64,000 nucleotides of DNA from Termitomyces sp. T153 (Eukaryota; Basidiomycota; Agaricomycetes; Agaricales; Lyophyllaceae). The notes beneath the pieces were generated by a model. The model saw only the letters and a program-made list of their open reading frames with translations. It was not told where the DNA came from and did no database searches. This document shows positions 54,189 through 64,000 of this stretch, one piece after another (position 1 is the stretch's first letter; each line of letters opens with the position of its first letter). Location of the stretch: the NCBI GenBank assembly GCA_018296165.2, contig JACKQL020000182.1, positions 1 through 64,000 on the forward strand, given 5' to 3'. Both the position numbers and the translations under genes were made by a program.

Positions 54189-55262
54189 TGATGTGCTCCT
54201 ATGCCGCCTAGTGCTGTGCAGGAAACCTAAAGAGAGGACCTAACACTAGTCACTAGATAGGGTAGCTGGCAGTAGGAAGTTAATAGTTGAGGGCAAATCA
54301 GTAACCGTCCCAGAGAACTAGAGCAAAAGTTGAGATGTGGGGTGAAGTAGAAAGAAGCCACTATCACCAGCTGAGGTTGTCGTAATGGTGGTGAGGCGAG
54401 TAGGGAGAGAGAAGATGGTAAGGGAAGGATTGAAACCAGGGGACAAACATGATCTAGTCACTAGCCAGAGTCGCTAGCATTGCTAAGTCGAATTAATGCA
54501 AATAGGCACCCGTAGTTGGTACCAAACTAAGTCAAAGTCAAAGTCAAGGAGGCTCGTTGCTAAGCCGGAGTCAAAGACGAGATAAGGGAAAGAAAGGCAA
54601 AGCAAAATCTCAAGCTGGTAGGCTTAGAGAGAGAGCAGCTAGTTGACTCTGAAGGGGGTTCTCTGTTCTTCCCTGTTCTTTAGTGTCTATGTACAGTTAG
54701 TATTTATATGTTTTGAAGTATAGTTATGTGAAAGTAAACAAATAAGTACTAGTGACAGCGTCTGTCACTGTGCTTATGGTGCATACAAGGCATCAGTTGG
54801 TAACTAAGTGAAACATCATAGGCAAAGTCTTGGCGACGCCTAATTGCTAATAAATCCAAAAGAAACGAGTCCGATGTCAACACCTGAAGCATAGACGCTG
54901 TTCAAGTATGTGGGTAAGCTTGGCAAATGAACTGCTAGTAAAAAGGTACGCATCTGATAACTTGTCCATATATAGTAAAAAAACACCATTTTGTCACCAG
55001 GATTGCTAGGGTCGCTAAGAATCGTTGCTAGGGGGGTCTAGGCCTTGATGACCTAGGCCCAAGTTCCAGACTCCACATGATATTTCTCGTGCTCAATAAG
55101 TCTCGTAGTTGCTAGAGTCTCATGCTTTGGTCCAACCCTTGGGCTTGGTCCCGTGTGCTGAATGTTGTGACTTGTGTCAAATACAAAGTAGTCAGCTGCT
55201 GCTAAGTCCGCAATGCCAAAAAATGCCGAAAATGGTGCTCAGCGGTAACTGGGGCTCATCAA
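54189..55262 (-). repeat. Solo LTR-D inside Gypsy-C
   Basis: It is the reverse complement of the Gypsy-D LTR at 24071-25180, with termini TGATGTGC and GGCTCATCA. It interrupts the coding sequence just before the zinc knuckle. A short imperfect duplication around GCAC is seen, but the exact target site is not resolved. No internal Gypsy-D sequence remains, so the LTR arose by LTR-LTR recombination. Confidence 0.82.
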
Positions 55263-55264
55263 CA

Positions 55265-57612
55265 CGCACTCCTTCCATCATTTCTCCTGCATTTCCTCTA
55301 GCACGTTGATCCACGGGCTATCCCAAATCCTGTTTGCACATAGGGCTTCCTGGTCGTTGGCGGGGTCCAGAATGTTGTCGTGGTCGTCGGGGTTGGTGTC
55401 CAAGGGTTCCGGAGTTTTGTGGAGGTCAGCAGCGTTGAGCTGGGCTAGCAGACATTGCCCCGGAGGTGGGTTGGCACTGGTAACCCCTCGGCCCAAGGGA
55501 AAATGGGGCGCAGGGTTGGTGGGGTTAGTGGAGATTGAGGACCAAACGCTGTTGGTTGCTCTGGCCTGCCAGTTGGTGTTACCAGAGGTGTTCCAGGGGG
55601 TCCAGGGTGCTGTGTTTTTGCTGCAATCTTCCCAGTAACGTTGGTTGACCTGGGTAATGAGTGCCTTGTACCCATCGTAGGTGGTTTGCTTGGGTGCAAG
55701 GCGAAGGACGTCCTTGATTTGTTGAAGCAGGGCGCAATGGAGGGCAAATTGGAGAGCATTGTAGTTCCAGCCAGTCTTGTAGGCTTCCCATTCAAACTGT
55801 ACAATAAAGGTTGTGAAGCGTTTGTTGTTGCACATTCAGAGGTTGAAGAGGTTTTCCTCCGCCTCCGCTACAGTGTCAAAGATGCCGAACTTACTCAAGA
55901 ATTCCTGGGTGAAAGCAAGCCAGTTGGAGAGCATGGGGTTGTTGGGGTCAAACTGGAGTAGCGCAGTGTAGTGATTGAAGGTGATACCCTGTAAATATGA
56001 TGCGGTGAAGGCCACTTGTGAGCTCTCAAGTTGGAAGGTAATCGGCTTAGCTTGGAACATAGTCAGACACTGGATTAGAAAGATCCGCCACTTCTGGGGG
56101 TCGCAGCTGGTGAAGGTGTTGGGTTTCTGAATGTTGAGCTTACCCTCCCAGGCCAGTGCATCGCAGGTATCATCCTGTGGATTTTGAGCTCGGGGCAGGG
56201 GTCCGGCATTGTAGTAGTAATAGTAGTTGTTCCCGTTTCCGCGCTGGGCCCCATCCCCCAGGGGGTCTGCCATTGGGTGGCCCTCTGCCAGGGAGTTGAC
56301 CCATGTTGCCTGGGGCAGGCCCCGGGGCCCATTGAGGGGGTCCCCCAGGGGTGGGGGGTCCAAAATAATTTGCGTCGGCAGGAGGGTTAGGCAGCAGAGT
56401 GGGCGGGGGACGAGGATGGTTGGTAAGGAAGGGTGGTTGGGGTGCCCCAGGACCCATGGGCTGTTGTGGGGGGACTGGGGCGTTGGAACGGGGCAGAGGG
56501 GCATTGACATGAGGGGCGCGGAGGTCGAAGTGGGGGGGTCAGTCTTGTGGAGGTCCATTGCATGGGGCATGCTCATTGGCGGGGTTACCAGGCTCGTCAA
56601 TGTAGGAGAGAGTCTGGTTGTTGTTGTCAATGCGTGGGGGCGGCCGTTGGGGGCAGGGTTCGGAGATGGCAGGTTGGTCCCAGGTTTGGAAGGCGCTGGG
56701 GATGGAGTTGGCCCGGGGGCAAGCGGAGAGGGCCAAGGTATGGGCAGCTGGTTGGTCAAACAATCCCCCTGTGGGGTTGAGGTTCCTCAAGATGCTGGAG
56801 GCCATGTTGAGTTCTTCCTGCTGATGGGGGATGGAAGGCGGGGCTTCGCTTTGTGTTCTGATGGGCTCCCTGCATTGCACATGGAAGGAGCGGGCGGGGT
56901 CTAGAGGGTCTTCGAAGGGGTGGGGGTTTGGGCTGGTGTGGATTTCTTTGACCAATGCACGGAGCTCGTTCCGTAAATTATTGTCAATGCCCAGGGTGCC
57001 TTGCATAGTCTCCAGGAGGTTTCCTTGCAGATAGTGCTCGTGGAAATCAAGGAGTCAATCCGCCCAGACTTCCGGAGTCGCGGAGGTGTTGGGGTAGCCT
57101 AGGTTGGTGAGGAGGGTGCGGGTGCATCTTGCAAACTCCACAGGAGAGAGGGGGAGGAAACGGAGGACTTTGTTGCATTGTTGGGCATAGACTTTGACCC
57201 TTTGCTGCCTGGGAGAAGGAGGGGCTTGAGCAGGGAACGGCATATGAGGGGGGGAATAATTGTTCATAGGCCCTGGAGGGGTTGGGGCTGCAGCGGGGAC
57301 TGGGTATGCGTAGTAGTGGGCGGGGAGAAGGTAGGCAGGGTTGGGGGGCACCGCGGAATATCCCCCGGGGTACATGCGGGGGTTGTTGCCATTGGCGGAG
57401 AACACGGGGGGGCAGCGCCAGCCCAGAGGTATTCCCTGGCTGATGGAGGGGGCGTAGAATGCCTGGTTGGGGTCAGGAGTCCAGTGACGAGGGATGTACT
57501 GATCCGTGGGAGGGCCTGGGTAGAATGGGGCGTAGGGGTTTTCTGGTACCGGTCAACCATAGACGTCAGTTAGGTAGCCGGCGGGGTTGTATGTGGGGTT
57601 ATACGCAGACAT
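55265..57612 (-). pseudogene. Gypsy-C gag
   Basis: It starts at the ATG complement of 57610-57612 (MSAYNPTYNPAGYL). A Pro/Tyr-rich N-terminal region, a helical part (VYAQQCNKVLRFLPLSPVEF) and a Pro-rich linker precede the capsid-like domain at 56150-55280 (WEGKLNIQKPNTFTSCDPQK, ASYLQGITFNHYTALL, WNYNALQFALHCALL). TGA codons lie at 57553, 57055, 56539 and 55836. One frame change occurs near 56240. It leads into the zinc knuckle beyond the LTR-D insertion. The four TGA codons can each be explained as CGA changed by CpG deamination. Confidence 0.8.
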
Positions 57613-57644
57613 TGAGAATGGGGTAAGGGGGAGTCTTGATATTA

Positions 57645-58591
57645 TGTCAGGTTCCGCTGACGACGGGGGCTCAGCTACACTGGCAAGTCCTTACTAGGCG
57701 GATGCGATGTCCTGCGCTTATAACCAAGCGTCCAGTATTGGCATGGAGGGACTTGTGAGGGGGAGCTAGGGGGCAATCCGAGCAAGTCCAGAGTGGTTCG
57801 GGGGCATCTAAGACCAAGTGTACTAGTTGTTGAACCTGGATGGGTGCCGGAGCAAGTTCATGGGTGCGCAATTAGAATGCAGGGTAAGCGGAGGCTTTGC
57901 GGTTGACGGGGGCAGAGCTGGAGCTTGACAGGGGATTGCCAAGATGTGAGGTGTTCCTGGGCTGAGCGGAAGCAAGGTCCAGGGTTAACATAGGAATGTT
58001 TGGGTCATAGCGCGCACGCGGAGTTTGTACTGTCATTGGAGATGAAAGGAACTTAGGAAGACAAAGGAACTATACACAGTCAAGACGAGGCAGAGACAAG
58101 GTGAGACAAGACAGAGAACAGAGATAGATTTGAAACTAAAAAGAGAGACAGTGATGAGACAAAAGACAAGACATAGGAAACTGGTGAATGTAATATCAAG
58201 ACTAAAGTACTAAGGGTCCCTCTATGACTTATATACCTACTACTGGGTGGCTCCGGAGGGTAGAGGATATGGCGGCGGGCTTGACAGAACTGCACCGAGT
58301 TGACGGTTGTCGGGTGCAGTCTTGGAATGGGCCGTGGTGACATTCTGATGGGATCAGTTGGGAAGCGGATCATTCCGGGGTTGGGGAAAGCCTCGGGAGT
58401 CCGGGGGAATTCAGGGGGTGCATCAACTGCTGCGGAGAAGGCGTCAGAGTTGATCAAGGAGCTGTCAGAGTCTGCCAAGGAAGTGTTGGAGTTGCCCAAA
58501 GTGGGTGTGGAGGGTGGGCAAGGGTTGGGGAGTTTGGTGGAGCATTGGGGGGCTGGGGGCGGTGTCAGGGTCTAGGGAGCAGGTCGTGACA
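57645..58591 (-). repeat. LTR-C, 5' LTR of Gypsy-C
   Basis: It is 947 bp, starting TGTCAGGTTCC and ending GGTCGTGACA, and is followed by the GCTGC duplication. It keeps somewhat more CpGs than its partner in the first 400 bp. Confidence 0.93.
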
Positions 58592-58596
58592 GCTGC

Positions 58597-58690
58597 AGTA
58601 GGTTATGCTGATCACAAAATTCAACTCCTTGGTTGATGGCACAGCAATGCCTACAAGCTTTACATTGATTTACCTCATGAGTGTATCCTG
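58597..58690 (+). pseudogene. YR-2 recombinase, C-terminal catalytic part
   Basis: It resumes after Gypsy-C as GYADHKIQLLG, a TGA, WHSNAYKLYIDLPHE. The tyrosine in KLYID is the likely nucleophile of the recombinase. Together with 46085-46969 it shows that Gypsy-C landed inside the active-site region. Confidence 0.75.
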
Positions 58691-58983
58691 GGTCTCTCTG
58701 CATGCCTGCATCTAGCTGCTTCTCATGCTTCCAATTTCAAGCCTCTATCTCTTCTGTTCACTCCTCCCATGGCTTGAACTTGGTCTCCCTTGAGATTTTT
58801 CTCTTGGGAGCTGTGCAAGAGAGCAAAGGCAACCAAATAAACTTTATTTGCCTGCAAAAACACCAAGCTATTAGACTCATGCCTCATGCAAAAGAAACTC
58901 TGGTTTCAACAGCACCCTCCTCCCTCAATACTGTTCTTGATCTTCATATCCTGCTTGTTTTGCACAGTGAGCCAACATAGATG
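58691..58983 (+). other. YR-2 segment between recombinase and right repeat
   Basis: A short open stretch continues from the recombinase (LGLSACLHLAASH) and then decays. No other domain was recognised. Confidence 0.4.
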
Positions 58984-59280
58984 AATTGATCAAAAACATT
59001 TGATTGAGGTCTATATAAGTGATATGACCCTTGATCATGATGCATCACGTCCCCTGGCCATATCACATTGCTTTGTAGCATCATTGATAATGGCCCATTG
59101 TCTCTCATTCTCACTGTTTGGACATCATATATATAGTCATTTTCTCCTTACTCCCAACTTGTCCTCCTTCCTTTCTGTACTTACACAGAGCTCGTCAGGT
59201 TTGTTATAATACATCTGTCCTGCTTCCTTTCTGTACTCACACAGAGCTCATTGGTCCTTTGGACTCAGCTTTTGTTTTCT
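58984..59280 (+). repeat. YR-2 right direct repeat
   Basis: It matches 42987-43283. The 38 bp after it (CTCCCACTCC to CTTTCTAG) are not repeated at the left, and the Gypsy-B RT resumes directly afterward. Confidence 0.82.
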
Positions 59281-59318
59281 CCCACTCCTCTTATCCACTT
59301 ACCCCTCTCCTTTCTAGA

Positions 59319-61664
59319 ACAATGACCTTACTGATGCATATGAACAAGTGAGGATATGTACATCAGATGTACCTAAAACTGTGTTTATGACCATTACTGG
59401 AACATATCACAGTACATTATGCAGATTGGTGACTGTAATGCACCAGCCACATTCCAATGCCTAATGACATCCATCTTTGGAGACATCATTGGTAAGTGGA
59501 TGCATGTGTATCTAAACAATATATTCATCTTCTCAGACTCTATTGAGGAACACAAGCAGCACCTTTGAGTAGTCTTTGAAAGACTATGGAAAAACAAGCT
59601 CTACCTCAAATGGAAGAAGTGCAAGCTATATGCAAAGTGTGTAGAGTGCCTTGGCCATGTAATTGACTCACAGAGAATACACCCTGACATGGAGAAGTTG
59701 GATAGGATCTAGGAGTAGTATACTCCTAGAACTTAAAATGACATCCAGTAGTTTGTTGGGTTGGTGAATCACATTGGGAATTTTTTGCCTGATGTATCTG
59801 CATACACTGAGCCATTAATGGCCATGATGCAGAATGGGTTGCCATTCCACTGGCAACCCATCCACCAATGGTGTTTTGACATGATCAAGAGGATCTGTGC
59901 CAAAACTCCAGTTATATGCCCATTTGATCCTCAACACAAAGATCCTATCTGGTTGATTTGTGATGCCTCCAAGACAGGCATCAGAGCAAAGTATGGACAA
60001 CGACCAAGCTGGCAGAAATGTCAGCCAGCGGGGTTCATGTCCAAAAAGTTCACTAATGCATAGCAAAATTATGCTGTGCATGAACTGGAAATGCTGGCTA
60101 TCTTAGAAGCCCTCCTCAAGTGGGAGGATAAGCTTCTGGGGTACAAGATCCATGTAATAATGGATCATAAAGCACTTGAGTTCTTCACAACTCAACAAAA
60201 CTTGTTCCCATGCCAGCAATGGTGGACAGATTATATGTCAAAATTTAATTTTTACATCACGTATGTAAAAGGAGAGCTTGACAAGGTAGTGGATTGTTTA
60301 TCCCACTACTTTGAGAGTGATTCTCTGTGGGACATGCACCATGTCTATGACTACATATGTGCAGATGCCTGTATCAACCCAGAGGGGGATGATCTACCTC
60401 CTATGTGCATATAGGAAATGCAAGCACAACTGGATCAGATATGTGCACTCTGCAACTGGCCTAGTTGTGGACACAGACAAGTGCACAATTGTCACAAAAT
60501 TTGTGATGAGAAAGCACACATACTGGCTGCCAGAGATGATGGCAAGGGAGACTCAGCCCATGCTCAGCATGGATCTGATATGTTGGGGGATGAGACCAAT
60601 ATGTTCCTTGGAGAAGCCATCCTGGGGAAGGCCTAGTCTCCTCCACCCTGAGGTGGAACAGATGGGGAATTCCTCCATCAAGTATGGTCTCTCTACAGCA
60701 AAGATAAGCTCTTTGCAGAAATCATGACTCAACCAGAGGACTATAAGTCCTTTCATATCCAGGACAAGCTGATATGGACTACCAATCTAATGGGCCATGT
60801 GGTACTTTGTATACCTCATAATCAAGTTGGTGACTAGTGTGCTCAAGCAAGCACACAATGTAATGGGACATTTTGGCACTCAGAGAACAATGGAGTACAT
60901 TTGTTGTTGGTATTGGTGGTTGACAGTGGGTAGCAGATGTGCAAGCATTTTGTACCACATGTCAGCTGTGCCAGTGGGCAAAAGGGAGCAACCAGCTCCC
61001 TTTGGGGTAATTACATTCCCTGCCAGTGCCAGTCAAGCCCTGAGATTCAATAGGGATGGACTTTATTGGTCCATTCCCTGAATTGAAGGGGTATAATTAC
61101 CTATGAGTAGTTATATGTCAGATGATAAGCATAGTGCACCTTATTCTGGTTCACATGACTATGACAGCATTGCAGATGTCCTGGATTTACATGCATGAAG
61201 TGGTGAGACTGCACAGCCTCCCAAGCTCAATTGTCAGTCATCAAGATTCAAAGTTCACATTGAAATGGTGGCCTGAACTGCATAAGTTGTTAGGAGCAAA
61301 GCTCCTAATGTCTATATTGTTCCACCCACAGACAGATGGTCAGACTGAACAAGCCAATTGGAATGTTGGTCAGATCCTGCATACCATAGTACAGCTGGAC
61401 CAGAAAGACTGGCTAAGTTGAATTGACTTAATGGAGTTCACAATAAATGTGAGCATCTCTGAGACGACACAGTTTGCACCATTCAAGTTGAATGGTGGGT
61501 ACATGCCATCTATAATACAAGAAATTAGAGCAGATACTGTGATTCAAAAAGGGACCCAACAGTTCACCTGCCAAGCTCTGGAGAACTTGGCAATGGCACA
61601 CAATGCAATTATAGAGGCACATGTCTTTCAGATGTGTCTGGCCAACTTGTGTTGCAGGCCTTGT
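59319..61664 (+). pseudogene. Gypsy-B RT (rest), RNase H and integrase
   Basis: RT resumes with LTDAYEQVRICTSDVPKT. The catalytic box at 59509-59520 reads YLNN, losing both aspartates. RNase H spans about 59920-60411 (WLICDASKTGIRAKYG, HELEMLAILEAL, MDHKALEFFTTQQ). The integrase zinc-binding part is near 60850-60970, broken into two frames. The integrase core at 61122-61421 has HSLPSSIVSHQDSKF (the aspartate motif altered) and HPQTDGQTEQAN. A tail at 61431-61664 reads VSISETTQFAPFKLNGGYMP. The 3' LTR is absent. Confidence 0.82.
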
Positions 61665-61666
61665 CA

Positions 61667-61985
61667 TGACCCATTCCATTCCCCCCTTCCCTTCACCATT
61701 ATCCAACCCCAGATTCTATGCAGTCCCTCTCTGGATCTCAGCCACACCCCCAGATCTTAGCCACAGTTCTGTTTCAGCCACATCCAGGTTTTAGCCACCT
61801 CTAGGACCGCTTTTCCTGCTCCAGATCATTCCCACAGGCACAGATCACTTCCACAGGTTCCAGATCACTTCCACCTGTCCAAGATCACTTCCACCTGTCC
61901 AAGATCACTTCCACCTGTCCAAGATCACTTCCAGGATTGCTTCCCTTGTTCCAGATCACTTCCTCATGACTTAGATCACTTCCTG
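61667..61985 (+). repeat. LTR-C-like start followed by AGATCACTTCC-rich sequence
   Basis: It begins TGTCATGACCCATTCC like LTR-C, then diverges into an array of AGATCACTTCC-type units and ends where Gypsy-A integrase sequence begins. No matching right LTR end is seen, so it is a truncated or rearranged copy. Confidence 0.45.
61861..61934 (+). repeat. 20-bp minisatellite
   Basis: AAGATCACTTCCACCTGTCC is repeated in tandem just over 3.5 times. Looser AGATCACTTCC units extend the array to about 61820-61980. Confidence 0.85.
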
Positions 61986-62976
61986 CTATGACTTGGAGGA
62001 TTGTGGAGCAACACCACAACTCCTGCATCATGGGGCACACCAGACAGTGGAAGACACTGGAGCTAGTATCATGGAACTACTGATGGCCTCAGATGTCCCA
62101 GTATATTGGATCCCACACTAGTACATGTGATGTCTGCTTCTGGACTAAGCTCCAACATTGACTCTCCTGCAGACAGTTACACCCACTACCTGTGCCTGCA
62201 GAACAATGGAGTGTAGCTTCCATGGACTTCATTGTAGAGCTCCCTGATGCCCATGGTTACAATGCAATCATGGTGGTGGTAGACCTGTACAACAAGCAAG
62301 CACACTTCATTCCAACCCACACCACATGTTCTGTCATGAGTGCCACAAAACTGTACCAGAGGAACATCTGGAAGCTCCATGGCCTCTCCAATGCCTATGT
62401 CTCTGATTGGAGACCACAATTTGTGGTGGAGTTCACCAGGGAGCTCTACCAACTGCTCAGAGTAAAGCTCCACACCTCCACTGCCTACCACCCACAGTTC
62501 AATGGCCAGATGGAACACATGAACTGGGAGTTAAAGCAGTACCTCCACCTCTTTTGCAACAAGTGTTAGGATGACTGGGACAAACTCCTTCCTGATGCCC
62601 AGTTCCAATACAACAACCACATTCATGCATCCACCCAGTTCTCCCCATTCTTCCTCAATACAGGACAGCATCTGCACATGGGTTTTGAACCCCAGGCCTG
62701 ACCCTTGGAGAATGAGGCAATAAACAAATTTGTGGACCAGATGAAGAGGTCACAGGAGAAGGCCTGAGCAGTGCTGGTAAAAGGTAAAGGACAACATGGC
62801 ACAATACTATGACCACAGGAGGACCCTGGAGTGCAAATATCAGCCCAGAGATAGAGTCTACCTTGATACCTCTGACATTACAACTACCCAGCCCTCAAAA
62901 AAGCTGTCACACCACCAGTTGGGACCTTTTATGGTGGAACAACAGGTAGGACCCTTGGCCTATTGACTCTGGCTCC
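61986..62976 (+). pseudogene. Gypsy-A integrase fragment
   Basis: The zinc-binding region runs into an open integrase core at 62192-62569 (MDFIVELPDAHGYNAIMVVV, THTTCSVMSATKLYQRNIW), where VSDWRPQFV replaces the usual VSDRG. The DNA-binding tail continues to 62976. The frame is lost after 62569. It is cut by the LTR-C at 62977, before the chromodomain. Confidence 0.82.
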
Positions 62977-64000
62977 TGTCACGACCCGTCTCCTGGACCC
63001 CCGCACATCATCCAGCAACCTCCCATTCCCCAAAACCCCAATGCTCCACCAAACTTCCGCCCATGCCCCACGCCTATTTCGATTAGCCCCGATGCAACCT
63101 TGGCTAACTCCGATGCCTCCCCAGCTAACCCCAATGGTCTCCTGGCCAACTTTGACGGCCCCCTGGCCAACTTCAATGCCTTCCCCGCAGCCACTGACAC
63201 TTACCCTGGATCTCCCAAACCCCAAGAACCACCCCCACTGTTCCCGATCTTTGCCACCCATCATCAACTCAACACCCTGGCCCCTCCAATCCATTCCGGA
63301 GTATCACAACAACCTCAGGGCAACCCGCATTCCCAAATGATCCCATCAACATATCAATGTGGCCCGACCCTCAATCGCAACCGACACCTGCCAACTCCGT
63401 CGAGCTCTGCCAAGCAGCCGATGTACTCCAAAGTTCTCCAGTAGTCAGTATATAAGACGTCAAGTAGCTCTTCATACTCTAGTCTTGATATTACCTACTT
63501 ATTGTTAACGTTACCTATGGTCTGATTGTTTTCTTTCTTGTGTTCCGTGTTCTGTGTCTTGTTTTCCTTACTCTCAGTCTCCCAGTCTTATCTCAGTCTC
63601 CCGGTCTTATCTCAGTCTCCCAGTCTTGTCTTGTCTCCATTTTGTTATCATTCTCATCATTGTTTCATATCTTTGCTCGAATCTACTCTTGTTCCATCTT
63701 GACTCCATTTCATTTTGTCCGACACTGTCTCAGTAACTCCGTCCTGCCATTGTGCCCAAGTCTTCCTCAACCTTAATGACCTCAAGAACTCCGCGATTAC
63801 AATTACAAATCCCAACACTCTTTCACCCGGTCCAAACCTCGCTCTTTGCTCAGTTCTGGACTCCATCAACCCCAATTGATCTTCCATCAAACCCTGGCTC
63901 CGCTCCCATTGATCTAGTAGCCTCCTACCCCTTCGCATGTGCAAACCTCCCATATGGTCTTCTGCCTGAACCCCGCCAAGCCCATCCCATTTCCTTGCAA
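62977..64000 (+). repeat. LTR-C related LTR, running off the window
   Basis: It starts TGTCACGACCCG after a candidate target site GCTCC and contains CAGTATATAAG at 63446. A 20-bp tandem repeat (CTCAGTCTCCCAGTCTTAT) is present three times near 63570-63630. It has high CpG content, so it is a younger copy. The right end and its duplication lie beyond 64000. Confidence 0.85.

Larger units (their letters stand above)
46970..58591 (-). mobile_element. Gypsy-C, full-length Ty3/gypsy chromovirus
   Basis: The LTRs at 46970-47922 and 57645-58591 have TG/CA ends, and GCTGC is duplicated at 46965-46969 and 58592-58596. From the right, the element reads gag, zinc knuckle, two protease-like domains, RT, RNase H, integrase and chromodomain, followed by a region with an antisense ORF and the polypurine tract beside the 3' LTR. 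It is 11.6 kb, including a solo LTR-D of about 1.07 kb. CpG is still frequent, so it is the youngest large insertion here. It lies inside the YR-2 recombinase. Confidence 0.95.
42987..59318 (+). mobile_element. YR-2, tyrosine-recombinase retroelement, interrupted by Gypsy-C
   Basis: Gag with zinc knuckle, DIRS/Ngaro-type RT-RNase H and a tyrosine recombinase lie between 297-bp direct repeats at 42987-43283 and 58984-59280. Gypsy-C (46970-58591) splits the recombinase. A 38-bp unique end follows the right repeat, as in split-repeat YR elements. Without Gypsy-C the element would be about 4.7 kb. Confidence 0.8.
38237..61666 (+). mobile_element. Gypsy-B, Ty3/gypsy retrotransposon, interrupted by YR-2
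   Basis: The left half (38237-42986) carries leader, gag, protease and the RT start. The right half (59319-61666) carries the rest of RT, RNase H and integrase. Joining across YR-2 restores the RT reading from the HAPVR side to the LTDAYEQV side. The 3' end is lost at 61666, where an LTR-C-like sequence begins. Confidence 0.85.

Noticed and set aside
49699..57612. TGA reassignment or programmed readthrough in Gypsy-C
   Set aside because: Host genes here do not use TGA in frame, and CGA to TGA by CpG deamination explains all cases. It is kept only as a point to test.
46085..58690. YR-2 as a Crypton DNA transposon
   Set aside because: A reverse transcriptase with YLDD, RNase H and a gag zinc knuckle precede the recombinase, so it is a YR retroelement.
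61861..61934. Regular 20-bp repeats that could suggest a CRISPR array
   Set aside because: Units are directly adjacent without unique spacers and the context is a eukaryotic retroelement remnant. It is a minisatellite.

Overview
This window looks like nuclear DNA of a filamentous basidiomycete, probably an Agaricomycete with a transposon-inflated genome. The evidence is short GT-AG introns of 46 to about 170 bp in the one large host gene, chromodomain Ty3/gypsy elements of the kind common in Agaricomycetes, tyrosine-recombinase (DIRS/Ngaro-type) retroelements, and strong CpG loss in the transposons but not in the host genes. The species cannot be determined from the sequence. I use local names: Gypsy-A (chromodomain, 349-bp LTRs), Gypsy-B, Gypsy-C (chromodomain, about 950-bp LTRs), Gypsy-D (about 1.1-kb LTRs), Copia-1, Tc1-1, YR-1 and YR-2.

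Layout. 1-7150 is a patchwork of decayed elements: a Gypsy-A copy inserted in a Tc1/mariner transposase, a reversed Gypsy-B fragment, a solo LTR and more Tc1-1 pieces. 7150-15000 is the main host island. It holds two tandem small paralogous genes, a 12-exon F-box/WD40 gene (9521-13418), and degraded fragments downstream that include a relic copy of the same F-box/WD40 gene. 15300-25180 is Copia-1, split by an internally deleted Gypsy-A with intact LTRs and target duplication, then fused to a 5'-truncated Gypsy-D with its 3' LTR. 25280-28900 is a second CpG-containing island with a Copia-1 LTR and poorly understood, partly broken genes. About 28900-35083 is YR-1, carrying a solo LTR of the Gypsy-C group. 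35450-38240 holds Tc1-1, Gypsy-A and LTR-C remnants. 38240-61666 is a Russian doll: Gypsy-B is split by YR-2, YR-2 is split inside its recombinase by the 11.6-kb Gypsy-C, and Gypsy-C carries a solo LTR of Gypsy-D. 61667-64000 holds an LTR-C-like remnant with a minisatellite, a Gypsy-A integrase fragment and a further LTR-C running off the end.

How the parts relate. Almost everything outside the two islands is dead. CpG loss follows the nesting order: the innermost insertions (Gypsy-C and its LTR-D) keep many CpGs, and the outer ones are nearly CpG-free. LTR pairs differ mainly by transitions, often TG in one copy against CA in the other, as expected from deamination of methylated CpG. The most novel-looking signals are (1) an antisense ORF with a six-cysteine cluster followed by a helical region, lying between integrase and 3' LTR in two different gypsy families, (2) two retropepsin-like domains in tandem in Gypsy-C, (3) an ORF kept open inside five LTR-C copies, (4) a 49-bp palindrome conserved at three dispersed sites, and (5) the tandem small gene family next to the F-box/WD40 gene.
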